Source: an uncultured Clostridia bacterium (GTDB taxonomy: Bacteria; Bacillota; Clostridia; Oscillospirales; Ruminococcaceae). Taken from it: a stretch of 55,836 nucleotides of DNA. A program made the translations under genes and the position numbers. The DNA lies in contig CAMNNQ010000135.1 of the NCBI GenBank assembly GCA_946545645.1, positions 1-55,836 on the forward strand. The letters run 5' to 3'. Numbering within the stretch: the stretch's first letter is position 1; each line of letters starts with the position of its first letter. Of this stretch, positions 17,668 through 27,869 are shown one piece after another. The notes under the pieces are model-generated. The model did not search any database and was not told the DNA's origin. It saw only the letters and a program-made list of their open reading frames with translations.

Positions 17668-18110
17668 TATATTCATACACGACCTCCTCTGCCGCCGAAA
17701 CGATAGCGCTTGGCAAGAGGATAGGAGAAAAGCTCCGGGGCGGAGACCTGATCGCTTTCAGAGGCGATCTCGGCGCAGGGAAAACGACTATGACCAGAGG
17801 TATAGCTCTGGGTATGGGGCTGCCGGACGATGTCACCAGCCCGACTTTCGCGCTGGTCAACGAATACCGGGGCGGCGAGCTGAGGCTCTGCCATTTCGAT
17901 ATGTATCGGATAACTTCATCGGCGGATCTTGAGACCACCGGATTTTTCGACTATATGGACGAGGATACGGTAATCGCCGTTGAATGGAGCGAGAATATCG
18001 AGGATGCCCTCCCGCCGGGGACGATTTATATAACCCTGCGCTCGGACGGCGGAGACAAAAGAACTATGACGATCGACGGAGATGAGAGATTTGAAGGTAT
18101 TGGGGATTGA
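17664..18110 (+). CDS. tsaE: tRNA t6A biosynthesis ATPase TsaE
   Basis: TsaE is the P-loop ATPase of the TsaBDE complex that makes N6-threonylcarbamoyladenosine at position 37 of ANN-decoding tRNAs. The 148 residues show the Walker A GDLGAGKTTM, the SPTFALVNEY block, HFDMYR and VAVEWSEN, all typical. It overlaps the DUF3810-like gene by 4 bases and runs into tsaB. The tsaD partner is not in the window. Confidence 0.94.
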   Translation: MIYSYTTSSAAETIALGKRIGEKLRGGDLIAFRGDLGAGKTTMTRGIALGMGLPDDVTSPTFALVNEYRGGELRLCHFDMYRITSSADLETTGFFDYMDEDTVIAVEWSENIEDALPPGTIYITLRSDGGDKRTMTIDGDERFEGIGD

Positions 18111-18780
18111 GACCTCCGGCAAGACCGCTTCCTGCGCGATAATGGACGGGGAGAAGCTGCTGGCTGAAAAAACTGTATATACTAAGCTGACTCATTCGCA
18201 GATAATCCTTCCTACAGTCGAGGAGCTGCTCTTTGACTGCGGGCTTGGTTTTGACGGCCTCGATGCTGTGGTGTGTGCGGCAGGGCCCGGGTCGTATACA
18301 GGATTGAGGATCGGTATCGCTGCAGTAAAAGGGATAGTTATGGGCGCTCCGCACCTGAAATGTTCGGCGGTCTCGACTCTCGAAGCGCTGGCCTTCGGGT
18401 GCTCGGCTTTCGAGGGCAAGATCGTCCCGGTGATGTATGCAAGGCCGGGGGTCGTTTATGCCGGAGAATATGAGAGCAGGGACGGGAAGATCTCAGCCCT
18501 TTCCGAAGATAAGGTCACAGATGAGGCAGAGTTCTTCGGCAGGCTGGGCACTGATGAGCCCCTGATGCTGACAGGCGACCGCAGCGCGGAAATAAAGGAG
18601 CTATATTTTGCCGATAACGGGAATGTGCGTGTCGCGCCGACAGCGGAGAGGCTGCAAAGAGCATCTTCGCTCTGCGCCGCATTCCTGGCGGAGCCCGGCA
18701 GGGAAGTTGCCCCCGAAAAGCTGGAAGCAAGCTATCTGCAGGCTACAAAGGCCGAAAAAGATAAGGCACACAGGGAATGA
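18091..18780 (+). CDS. tsaB: tRNA t6A biosynthesis protein TsaB
   Basis: TsaB is the inactive ASKHA-fold partner of TsaD. The protein starts KVLGIETSGKTASCAI and contains GPGSYTGLRIGIAAVKG, both family signatures. I choose TTG 18091 because GGAG at 18078-18081 is 9 bases upstream and the protein then begins like other TsaB; the in-frame ATG at 18082 touches that site. It overlaps the end of tsaE by 20 bases. A hairpin with a T run follows. Confidence 0.9.
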   Translation: MKVLGIETSGKTASCAIMDGEKLLAEKTVYTKLTHSQIILPTVEELLFDCGLGFDGLDAVVCAAGPGSYTGLRIGIAAVKGIVMGAPHLKCSAVSTLEALAFGCSAFEGKIVPVMYARPGVVYAGEYESRDGKISALSEDKVTDEAEFFGRLGTDEPLMLTGDRSAEIKELYFADNGNVRVAPTAERLQRASSLCAAFLAEPGREVAPEKLEASYLQATKAEKDKAHRE

Positions 18781-18813
18781 TCTGCCTGAGACCGGCAATA
18801 ATAGATAACGGAG

Positions 18814-18844
18814 AGCTGCATCTTGCGTGCGGCTTTCTTTTTTC
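18814..18844 (+). terminator. terminator of the lipoprotein-tsaB operon
   Basis: AGCTGCA and TGCGGCT pair (one G-U) around a 7-base loop and are followed by TTCTTTTTTCT. Confidence 0.65.
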
Positions 18845-18934
18845 TCAGCGAAAGATCAGTTTTGCAGATCATACGACTAACATTTTTGTTAAAAATGACT
18901 AACAATGTGCAAAAATATTAGGCTTATCTGTGCA

Positions 18935-18963
18935 TTGTAATCAAAGCTCGTTTTTGGTATAAT
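18935..18963 (+). promoter_or_regulatory. promoter of the GH13 gene
   Basis: TTGTAA at 18935-18940 and TATAAT at 18958-18963 have a 17-base spacer. The start codon is about 50 bases downstream, after a GGCCGATAAGATCGGCC palindrome in the leader. Confidence 0.7.
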
Positions 18964-19017
18964 AAACAAGGGCCGATAAGATCGGCCGAGCAGTTTTATG
19001 AAAGGACAATGTTTTTT

Positions 19018-20328
19018 ATGTGGGCTTACGAAAGTGTGTTTTATCAGATCTATCCTCTGGGCTTCTGCGGAGCTCCCTTTGAGAACGACGGCGTTGAGGA
19101 GCATCGTATCTTAAAGGTGCTGGACTGGATAGACCATATCAGGGAGACCGGATGCAATGCTGTATATTTCTCGCCTGTGTTCGAGTCGGATACTCACGGC
19201 TATAATACCCGGGATTATACAAAGATCGACTGCCGTCTCGGCACAAACGAAGACTTCAAAAAGGTCTGCGACGCTCTCCATAAGGCGGGTATAAGAGTAG
19301 TCCTGGACGGAGTGTTCAATCATGTGGGCAGAGGCTTCTGGGCTTTCAGAGATGTCCTTGAAAAGCGCTGGGATTCTCCATACAAGGATTGGTTCCATAT
19401 CAGCTTCGACGGCAATTCCAATTATAACGACGGCCTCTGGTATGAGGGCTGGGAGGGGCATTTCGACCTCGTAAAGCTGAATCTCCGCAACCACGATGTC
19501 AGAGAGCATATCTTTTCCTGCGTAAGACAGTGGAGGGAAGAGTTCGGTATCGACGGCCTGCGCCTTGATGTTGCCTACTGCCTCGATTTCGATTTCCTGA
19601 AGGATCTGCACAATGTCTGCAAGGCGATGGATCCGGAGTTCTTCATCCTGGGCGAGCTGCTCCACGGAGACTATGCCCGCTGGGTAAACCCGGAAATGCT
19701 GGATTCCGCCACAAACTATGAGTGCTACAAGGGTCTCTATTCCAGCTTCAACTCCATGAATATGTTTGAGATCTGCCATTCGCTGAAAAATCAGTTCGGC
19801 CCCGAGCAGTGGTGCAGATACAGAGGTATGCACCTGCTCTCCTTCGTAGACAATCACGATGTCTCCCGTATCGCTTCGGTGCTCCGGAACGAGAAGCATC
19901 TGCCTCTGATCTATGCCCTGATGTTCGGTATGCCCGGTATACCCTGCGTGTATTACGGTTCCGAGTGGGGGACAAAGGCGGACAAGCGCGAGGGCGACCC
20001 TGCTCTGCGTGTCTCCTTTGATGCTCCTCAGACTAATGAACTGACGGAATGGATCTCCAAGCTGGCTAAGGCGCACCGCGAGAGCAAGGCTCTATGCTAC
20101 GGCGGCGTTGCTGTCCCTGTACTGACCAACAAGCAGTGCATTATCGAGCGCGCCTGCGACGGCGAGAGAGTCCTTATCGCCATAAATGCCGACAGCGAGC
20201 CGTATACCGCACATTTCGATGCCAGATGCGGCAGAGCGGAAGACCTTATAAACGGCGGCTGGCACGATTTCGGCGGCGGCAGCCAGCTCCCGCCCTATTC
20301 TGCAGCGATCTGGAAGTGCGAGAGATGA
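19018..20328 (+). CDS. GH13 alpha-amylase-family glucosidase (cytoplasmic)
   Basis: A glycoside hydrolase of family 13, with no signal peptide, so it probably cleaves maltodextrins or cyclodextrins inside the cell. Conserved regions are VVLDGVFNHVG, GLRLDVAYC (nucleophile Asp), FILGELLHGD (acid/base Glu) and FVDNHDVSR. The 436 residues lack the N-terminal domain of typical neopullulanases. ATG 19018 (MWAYESVFYQIYPLGF) is preferred over ATG 19009, because AAAGGA is 11 versus 2 bases upstream. It has its own promoter and ends at a bidirectional hairpin. Confidence 0.88.
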   Translation: MWAYESVFYQIYPLGFCGAPFENDGVEEHRILKVLDWIDHIRETGCNAVYFSPVFESDTHGYNTRDYTKIDCRLGTNEDFKKVCDALHKAGIRVVLDGVFNHVGRGFWAFRDVLEKRWDSPYKDWFHISFDGNSNYNDGLWYEGWEGHFDLVKLNLRNHDVREHIFSCVRQWREEFGIDGLRLDVAYCLDFDFLKDLHNVCKAMDPEFFILGELLHGDYARWVNPEMLDSATNYECYKGLYSSFNSMNMFEICHSLKNQFGPEQWCRYRGMHLLSFVDNHDVSRIASVLRNEKHLPLIYALMFGMPGIPCVYYGSEWGTKADKREGDPALRVSFDAPQTNELTEWISKLAKAHRESKALCYGGVAVPVLTNKQCIIERACDGERVLIAINADSEPYTAHFDARCGRAEDLINGGWHDFGGGSQLPPYSAAIWKCER

Positions 20329-20411
20329 TAACGGCCGGAGAGTCGGCACGGGTTTTCCTCCCGTGCTTTTGCAGCAGCGTCTGAAACTGCTGCGAGAGAT
20401 CAGATAAAGAC

Positions 20412-20459
20412 AAAAACCGTATATCCCCCGCAGCGGTGCGGAGAGGATATACGGTTTTT
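20412..20459. terminator. dispersed GTATATCC hairpin, copy 2; bidirectional terminator
   Basis: AAAAACCGTATATCC and GGATATACGGTTTTT are perfect complements around a GC-rich centre. It lies between the convergent GH13 and P-type ATPase genes, with A and T runs suited to terminating both. Confidence 0.88.
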
Positions 20460-20517
20460 CGTTTTTTGAGTTTTTACAGATATCCGTTTTGCCGTCTCTC
20501 TTTTGTTCTCTGTCTTT

Positions 20518-22362
20518 TCATTTCTGCCTAAGCGCACGCATAGCGTTGAGTATCGCAATAACGGATACTCCGACATCCGCAAAGACAGCCGCCCACATAT
20601 TCGCTATCCCAAGCGCTCCGAGGAGCAGCACCAGCAGCTTTACCCCAAGAGCGAATACGATGTTCTCGTAAACGATACGGAGAGTCCTGCGGGAGATGCT
20701 GACAGCCTTGGCGATCTTTGCCGGGTCGTCATCCATAAGGACGATATCCGCTGCTTCGATGGCAGCATCAGATCCCATAGCGCCCATAGCTATGCCTATA
20801 TCCGCCCGGGAGAGGACAGGCGCATCGTTGATGCCGTCTCCGACGAAAACCAGAGCTCCCTTCTCGCTCTTCCGGGAGAGCAGCTCCTCGACCTTCTCGA
20901 CCTTTCCGGCAGGCAGCAGCTCGGCATAGACCTCGCTTATCCCCAGCCGTCTGGCGACATCCTCGCCCACAGGCCTTGAATCTCCGGTGAGCATTACTGT
21001 TTTTGTAACACCGGCTGCTTTCAGAGCCTTGACAGCAGCGGGGGAGGTCTCCTTGATCTCGTCTGATATTACGATATGTCCGGCATATTCGCCGTTTACC
21101 GCAACGTGGACTGTGGTGCCGATATGGTGGCAGGGGTGCCATTTGACTCCGATGCTGTCCATCAGCTTGTCGCTGCCGACACAGACCTCGCTGCCGTCGA
21201 TAACCGCCTTGATGCCTCTGCCGGAGATCTCCTCGCAGGAGGATATCCGCCTGCGGTCTATCTCGGTATTGCAGGCATCCATTATCGATCTGGCGATGGG
21301 GTGTGTGCTGCTGCTCTCGGCGTAGGCAGCCAGCTCAGTGAGCTTCTGCTCATCTATCATTTCGGGGTGTACGGCAGTTACATTGAAAACGCCCTTGGTA
21401 AGAGTGCCTGTTTTGTCGAAGACGACGGTCTCGCTGCGGGCGAGTGTTTCAAGATAGCTGCCGCCTTTGACGAGTATGCCCTGCCTTCCTGCTCCGCCGA
21501 TGCCGCCGAAGAAGCTGAGGGGTACAGATATGACCAGCGCACAGGGGCAGGAAATGACCAGAAAGATAAGCGCTCTGTGAAGCCAGTTCAGCCAGCCTCC
21601 GGCAAATATGGGCGGTATCACAGCCAGCGCCACCGCTGCAAGAACTACAGCCGGAGTGTAGTATCTGGCAAATCGTGTGATGAAATTCTCCGTTCTTGCT
21701 TTCTTGGAAGCCGAATTCTCCACCAGGTCGAGTATCTTGGAGACAGTTGATTCTCCGAAGGGCTTGGTGACTTTTACTCTTAGCAGACCGCTGCGGTTTA
21801 TGCAGCCGCTGATGACATCGTCGCCCTCACGGACTGTTCTGGGCAGGCTCTCGCCTGTCAGTGCAGAGGTATCCACCGAGCTTTCCCCTTCGGTGACTAC
21901 TCCGTCCAGCGGGATCTTTTCTCCTGCCTTGATGATGATCTCGTCTCCGACGGCGATCTCCTCCGGATCAACGGTGCAGAGGGTGCCGTCGCGCTCGATA
22001 TTTGCGTAATCCGGTCTGATATCCATAAGCTCGGAGATAGATTTTCTTGATCTCCCGACAGCTACCGACTGGAAAAGCTCACCGATCTGATAGAACAGCA
22101 TTACCGCTGCGGCTTCGGTATATTCCCCTGTCGCAAAAGCGCCGATCGTTGCGATCATCATCAGGAAGTTCTCGTCAAAGACCTGGCCGTGAGCGATATT
22201 GACCACCGCTTTTTTTATGACATCATACCCGATGACAAGATACGGCACAGCGTAGATCAGCGGCAGGAACCAGCCCTCCTCCGGTGCAAATATCCTGGCG
22301 GCGACAAGCAGCACCGCGCTTATTATTATCCGGCAGAGGACTTTTTTCTGCTTACGTTTCAT
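20518..22362 (-). CDS. P1B-type heavy-metal exporting ATPase (Zn/Cd/Co type)
   Basis: A membrane ATPase that pumps soft divalent metals out of the cell. Motifs in order: ALTGES (actuator), SCPCAL (the metal-binding CPC of P1B pumps), DKTGTLTKG (phosphorylated Asp), STHPIA and GDGINDAPVL. The CPC plus overall pattern resembles CadA/ZntA. At 614 residues it has no N-terminal metal-binding domain; that domain is a separate 73-residue gene 20 bases upstream. Specificity for Zn, Cd, Co or Pb is inferred from the ArsR partner and is not certain. Confidence 0.92.
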   Translation of the reverse strand: MKRKQKKVLCRIIISAVLLVAARIFAPEEGWFLPLIYAVPYLVIGYDVIKKAVVNIAHGQVFDENFLMMIATIGAFATGEYTEAAAVMLFYQIGELFQSVAVGRSRKSISELMDIRPDYANIERDGTLCTVDPEEIAVGDEIIIKAGEKIPLDGVVTEGESSVDTSALTGESLPRTVREGDDVISGCINRSGLLRVKVTKPFGESTVSKILDLVENSASKKARTENFITRFARYYTPAVVLAAVALAVIPPIFAGGWLNWLHRALIFLVISCPCALVISVPLSFFGGIGGAGRQGILVKGGSYLETLARSETVVFDKTGTLTKGVFNVTAVHPEMIDEQKLTELAAYAESSSTHPIARSIMDACNTEIDRRRISSCEEISGRGIKAVIDGSEVCVGSDKLMDSIGVKWHPCHHIGTTVHVAVNGEYAGHIVISDEIKETSPAAVKALKAAGVTKTVMLTGDSRPVGEDVARRLGISEVYAELLPAGKVEKVEELLSRKSEKGALVFVGDGINDAPVLSRADIGIAMGAMGSDAAIEAADIVLMDDDPAKIAKAVSISRRTLRIVYENIVFALGVKLLVLLLGALGIANMWAAVFADVGVSVIAILNAMRALRQK

Positions 22363-22382
22363 ATTTTTGCTCCGTTTTTCTG

Positions 22383-22604
22383 TTATTTAACGATTATCTC
22401 GCAATCCGGCTCGATCTTGCGGCAGACTTTGACAGCCTGTTTCAGGATCTCGTCAAATCTGGCATCGTCAGCATCCAGAGTCAGCTTCTGGGTCAGAAAG
22501 CTGACGGAGCAATCGTTGACTCCCTCTATCTTCTTGATAGCGTTCTCCATCTTGGCACCGCAGTTGGCGCAATCCAGTTCGTCGAGTTCAAATGTCTTTT
22601 TCAT
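22383..22604 (-). CDS. free-standing heavy-metal-associated (HMA) domain protein
   Basis: A 73-residue ferredoxin-like metal-binding domain. ELDCANCGAKMENAI carries the CxxC metal site near the N-terminus and the rest fits the fold's beta-alpha-beta pattern. Such domains are usually fused to the N-terminus of the pump. Here it is separate and is encoded just before the pump, so it may deliver metal or sense it for the ATPase. AAAGGA lies 9 bases before the start. Confidence 0.9.
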   Translation of the reverse strand: MKKTFELDELDCANCGAKMENAIKKIEGVNDCSVSFLTQKLTLDADDARFDEILKQAVKVCRKIEPDCEIIVK

Positions 22605-22624
22605 AGTGATCTGTCCTTTCTGTT

Positions 22625-23245
22625 TTACTGTTTATCGTTCTTTGTGATTATCGCTATCGCGCAGGGCATCCTGCCATCGGCGACCTCGAACTCCGCGTCA
22701 GGGAAGCCCATATCAGCGAAGAACTGCTTGTAGCTATCGATATCGAATTGTTTTTTGAATTCGATCCCGAGCTTGCTGAGCAGCTTTACTGCTACGCGGG
22801 ACTGCCCCTTTGCAGAGTTGATATAGGTCGGGATGATGACCTTCCCGCCGGGCTTGCAGACTCGGAGCAGCTCTCTGACCGCTCCCTCGGAATCGTCCAG
22901 CAGATGTATCACATTCCCGGCGACTACCTTATCAAAGCGGCTGTCTCTGCATCTGAGATGCAATATGTCGGCCTTGCAGACCTTTGTGTTGAAGCAGCGG
23001 CTCAGCTTGCGCTCTGTCTGCCTGAGCATACCCTTTGACATATCCGTCGCGGTCAGCATTTTGCATTTCTTTGCGATATAGATGCTGATAGCGCCTGTCC
23101 CGCAGGCACATTCCAAAACTTCATCGCAGGGGTCGATATACCCGGCCACCATCTCCCCTGTACCTTTGTAGACCTTGCCGTTATAGACTGTCTCTACTGT
23201 ATCGTAAACTGCTGAAAACCTGTCCCAGATACTCTTATCTGCCAT
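22625..23245 (-). CDS. class I SAM-dependent methyltransferase
   Basis: This 206-residue protein has the SAM-binding motif I (VLECACGTGAISIYIA), motif II acidic residue (TATDMSKGM) and the post-motif segment LRVCKPGGKVIIP of UbiE-like enzymes. The substrate is unknown. It has about nine cysteines, which is high, and sits between an ArsR-type repressor and a metal pump, so a metal or metalloid-related role is possible. ATG 23245 is preferred because GAGGAG is 8 bases upstream; an in-frame GTG at 23254 overlaps the repressor stop. Confidence 0.85.
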   Translation of the reverse strand: MADKSIWDRFSAVYDTVETVYNGKVYKGTGEMVAGYIDPCDEVLECACGTGAISIYIAKKCKMLTATDMSKGMLRQTERKLSRCFNTKVCKADILHLRCRDSRFDKVVAGNVIHLLDDSEGAVRELLRVCKPGGKVIIPTYINSAKGQSRVAVKLLSKLGIEFKKQFDIDSYKQFFADMGFPDAEFEVADGRMPCAIAIITKNDKQ

Positions 23246-23250
23246 ACTTT

Positions 23251-23586
23251 TCACTCCTCAACGTGCTCCATACCCTTTTCGAGTATAGCCTTTACATGGT
23301 CGTCTGAAAGGGAATAGTATACCGCTTTGCCTGCTCTGCGGAAGCGCACCAGCTTGTTGTTTTTGAGGACTCTCAGTTGATGGGAGCAGGCTGTCTGTGT
23401 AAGCCCGAGACATCCTGCAAGGTCGCCGACACAAAGCTCCGCTTCCAGCAGCGCATAGAGTATTCTTATCCTTGTAGTATCCCCGAAGACCTTGAAGAGC
23501 TCGGCAAGATCGTAGAGCTGTTCGTCCGGAGGCATTTCCGTATTGACCTTTTCTACTGCCTGCTCATCCTGTATTTCGCCGGTCAT
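23251..23586 (-). CDS. ArsR/SmtB-family metal-responsive repressor
   Basis: A 111-residue winged-helix repressor that releases DNA when it binds metal. The recognition helix region is ELCVGDLAGCLGLTQTACSHQL. The last helix has D-x-H spaced 11 residues from a second His (DDHVKAILEKGMEHVEE), close to the alpha5 Zn/Co site of CzrA and SmtB, with E instead of the final H. This suggests Zn/Co sensing rather than arsenic. ATG 23586 has AGGGG 8 bases upstream. It leads the operon and its own promoter carries a matching operator. Confidence 0.88.
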   Translation of the reverse strand: MTGEIQDEQAVEKVNTEMPPDEQLYDLAELFKVFGDTTRIRILYALLEAELCVGDLAGCLGLTQTACSHQLRVLKNNKLVRFRRAGKAVYYSLSDDHVKAILEKGMEHVEE

Positions 23587-23636
23587 ATTATTCACCCCTT
23601 GTGATCTTTAATTTTCGGATGCTCATAAGCAACACT

Positions 23637-23650
23637 TGAACATCTATTCA
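23637..23650 (-). promoter_or_regulatory. ArsR/SmtB-type operator
   Basis: TGAACA-TC-TATTCA is a 14-bp imperfect palindrome (5 of 6 pairs) that resembles the TGAA-rich 12-2-12 operators of SmtB/CzrA proteins. It abuts the -10 box of the arsR promoter, where a bound repressor would block polymerase. Confidence 0.65.
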
Positions 23651-23651
23651 T

Positions 23652-23680
23652 ATGATAACACATAAATCCCGGTTTGTCAA
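23652..23680 (-). promoter_or_regulatory. promoter of the metal-resistance operon
   Basis: On the minus strand TTGACA (23675-23680) and TATCAT (23652-23657) are 17 bases apart, immediately upstream of the operator. Confidence 0.8.
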
Positions 23681-23803
23681 GAGGGTACATGGCTTTTTTT
23701 TCGGATTTACCCCGACTTCCGTATGAGCGCCCGGCGGAGGTTTAGGAAGAGCTGCGAAGTATACCCGTTATTGCCCCGGTGCTCAGAGCGGCGGAGAGAA
23801 AAC

Positions 23804-23842
23804 AAAAACCGTATATCCTCCCGTTTGGGGGGGATATACGGT
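23804..23842 (-). terminator. dispersed GTATATCC hairpin, copy 3; groEL terminator
   Basis: AAAAACCGTATATCC pairs with GGATATACGGT. On the minus strand it starts 24 bases after the groEL stop and is followed by TTTTTGTTTT, a good terminator for groES-groEL. The T run is missing on the plus side, so this copy works in one direction only. Confidence 0.82.
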
Positions 23843-23866
23843 CATAGGTCTTGTATTATGTGCGGA

Positions 23867-25510
<1,644 letters not shown>

Positions 25511-25532
25511 TCAGCCCTTTCTAAATGTTCTG

Positions 25533-25887
<355 letters not shown>

Positions 25888-25892
25888 TTATT

Positions 25893-25920
25893 ATTATAAT
25901 CCTATTTTATAAAAATGCAA
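25893..25920 (-). promoter_or_regulatory. promoter of groES-groEL
   Basis: On the minus strand TTGCAT (25915-25920) and TATAAT (25893-25898) are 16 bases apart, with CIRCE covering the start-site region. Confidence 0.75.
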
Positions 25921-26022
25921 GGGGATAAAGGCAATTTTGAAAATTTTCGTCGCTTTGCACAAAAACTTTCAACACTCAGTTCGGAGCATAGCTTCGTTTT
26001 TCGCCGCGTCCCCCTCTGCCTA

Positions 26023-26051
26023 TTGACAGCCGATCTTATAGATAGTATAAT
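26023..26051 (+). promoter_or_regulatory. promoter of the 154-residue hypothetical gene
   Basis: TTGACA at 26023-26028 and TATAAT at 26046-26051 with a 17-base spacer, a perfect consensus. The start codon follows 33 bases later. Confidence 0.88.
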
Positions 26052-26084
26052 ATAGAAAAAGTATCTCGAAGGGAGCTGCCTGAA

Positions 26085-26549
26085 ATGCCCGATTACAAAA
26101 GCCTGATCCAAAATAATAGTGACAAGGAATTCGTTATCCATGTCAAAACAGAAGAGGAGATGTATGCCCTTGCCTCTGTGCTGGATGAGCTGGGCTATAC
26201 CTATGCCGTTCCGGAGGGCAGGATCAGCGATATTGCCAGAGATTTCGCCATAGATTACGGCTTCGACGGCTGCTGGAGAGTCAGCAGGAGCAGAGGCGTC
26301 GCTTACAATCCCTCTGTTGAGCACTGGAGATTCTTTACCTCCGATATAATTGAGACAAGAAACGGCAGATTTGCCTTCAACGACGGATATACCGACCCTA
26401 AGGATGCAGAGATAGAAGCCGATAAGCTGAGATATGCCTTTTTTGAGGACGATGACAGCATTTACGCTCTCAGGCTCTTCGGGCTCATCGGTGCCTCTCA
26501 CGAGCAGATAGAGCAGTTCATAGCGGAAAAGACAGCAGTAAAGAAATAA
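26085..26549 (+). CDS. soluble protein of unknown function, 154 residues
   Basis: I do not recognise this protein. It is acidic and soluble with no signal peptide or membrane helix. It has an early alpha/beta part (EEEMYALASVLDELGYTYA) that could be a small ferredoxin-like domain, aromatic-rich middle strands and a helical C-terminus. GGGAG is 9 bases before ATG 26085. It is monocistronic: a consensus promoter in front and a GTATATCC hairpin behind, so it appears to be strongly expressed on its own. Confidence 0.8.
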   Translation: MPDYKSLIQNNSDKEFVIHVKTEEEMYALASVLDELGYTYAVPEGRISDIARDFAIDYGFDGCWRVSRSRGVAYNPSVEHWRFFTSDIIETRNGRFAFNDGYTDPKDAEIEADKLRYAFFEDDDSIYALRLFGLIGASHEQIEQFIAEKTAVKK

Positions 26550-26593
26550 CAGGCAGGCTCGGATATTTCAGTAAACATAAGATCAGAAAAAAT

Positions 26594-26637
26594 AAAAACC
26601 GTATATTCCCCGCCGCCGGCAGGAGGATATACGGTTT
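26594..26637. terminator. dispersed GTATATCC hairpin, copy 4; bidirectional terminator
   Basis: AAAAACCGTATATTCC and GGAGGATATACGGTTTC pair with a small internal imperfection. It lies between the convergent hypothetical gene and the phosphofructokinase gene. Confidence 0.8.
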
Positions 26638-26649
26638 CTTTGTTTCAGA

Positions 26650-27852
26650 TCATTTCAGCTTGAAATGTACGGGCATACCGTTTTTCATAGCTATGCCGAC
26701 TTCGCCCTGTATCAGCGGCAGGAAGTATCTCATAGCCGCTTCGGTGACATCATTCCCTGCATCGTTTATCCATGCGGCAGGGAAGAACTTTTCCTTGTTG
26801 GCCACATTGACCGCAGGGGTCGAGTCTATTGTCACGACATAGGGGACATCAGAGACTCTCTTGAAGACCATAGTCTTGCCGGTCTGTCCGTCCAGAGCAG
26901 CCTCAACTCCCTTTGAGCCGATGAGCTCGGCTTCGTCGATATCGGTCTTGGAGCAGATATGCGAGGAGCAGCGCTGCATAACGTTCAGCTCGATAGAGCG
27001 CACCTTGCAGCCGATCTCTCTGCGGACGATATTTTCCAGCGCTTTGCCGACTCCCGAGAGATATTCGTGCCCGAAATTATCCACTACTCCCGAGCGGCAG
27101 TTCTCCTCCGGGATCTCGACGCCCTCCGAAACTGCGACTATGACAGCCTTGTGCTTTGCCATCATAGCTCTTACATCCTCAACGAACTGTTCGACAGAGA
27201 ATTCTCTCTCCGGAAGATATATCAGATGCGGGGCGATCTCGTCGTTGGCTCTGAGGACACAAGCGGAGGCAGTGAGCCATCCGGCGTGTCTGCCCATGAC
27301 CTCGACTATGGTGACGGATTCGATGGAGTATACCGAACTGTCGCGGATTATCTCCTGCACTGTGGCGGCTACATACTTTGCAGCCGAGCCGAAGCCCGGA
27401 GTGTGGTCTGTGACAGGGAGGTCGTTGTCTATCGTTTTGGGGATACCGATAACTCTGATCTTGGAGCCCTTGCCTATAAGATAGGCAGAGAGCTTCATAA
27501 CGGTGTCCATAGAGTCGTTGCCGCCGATATAGAGAAAGGCCTCGATGCGGTGCTTCTCGAAGCAGCGGAGTATCTTTTCATAGATCTCGCTGTTCTCGTC
27601 CTGCGGTGGGAGCTTATAGCGGCAGGAGCCCAGGACTGTCGAGGGAGTCTGCCGCAGCAGTTCCATATCCTCGTTGGTGCGGATGACACGTTTAAGGTCG
27701 ATGAGCTCGTCCTTGATGATGCCTTCGATGCCGTTTATCGAGCCGAACACAGCGTCTATTTCCTTGGTCTTCAGAGCCTGCCGGAACACACCTACAAGAG
27801 AAGCATTGATAGCGCAGGTCGGGCCGCCCGATTGAGCAACAGCAATATTCAT
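26650..27852 (-). CDS. pfp: 6-phosphofructokinase, probably pyrophosphate-dependent
   Basis: Phosphorylates fructose-6-phosphate in glycolysis. Two residues that set the phosphoryl donor are visible: YIGGNDSM has Asp where ATP enzymes have Gly (E. coli 104), and IPKTIDND has Lys where they have Gly (124). Both are the pattern of PPi-dependent enzymes, which can also run backward. The 400 residues are close to the clostridial PPi-PFK length. Start ATG 27852 has GGAGG 8 bases upstream; 22 extra upstream codons carry no binding site. The leader contains a strong GC hairpin. Confidence 0.9.
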   Translation of the reverse strand: MNIAVAQSGGPTCAINASLVGVFRQALKTKEIDAVFGSINGIEGIIKDELIDLKRVIRTNEDMELLRQTPSTVLGSCRYKLPPQDENSEIYEKILRCFEKHRIEAFLYIGGNDSMDTVMKLSAYLIGKGSKIRVIGIPKTIDNDLPVTDHTPGFGSAAKYVAATVQEIIRDSSVYSIESVTIVEVMGRHAGWLTASACVLRANDEIAPHLIYLPEREFSVEQFVEDVRAMMAKHKAVIVAVSEGVEIPEENCRSGVVDNFGHEYLSGVGKALENIVRREIGCKVRSIELNVMQRCSSHICSKTDIDEAELIGSKGVEAALDGQTGKTMVFKRVSDVPYVVTIDSTPAVNVANKEKFFPAAWINDAGNDVTEAAMRYFLPLIQGEVGIAMKNGMPVHFKLK

Positions 27853-27869
27853 TTGATTACCTCCGTTTT

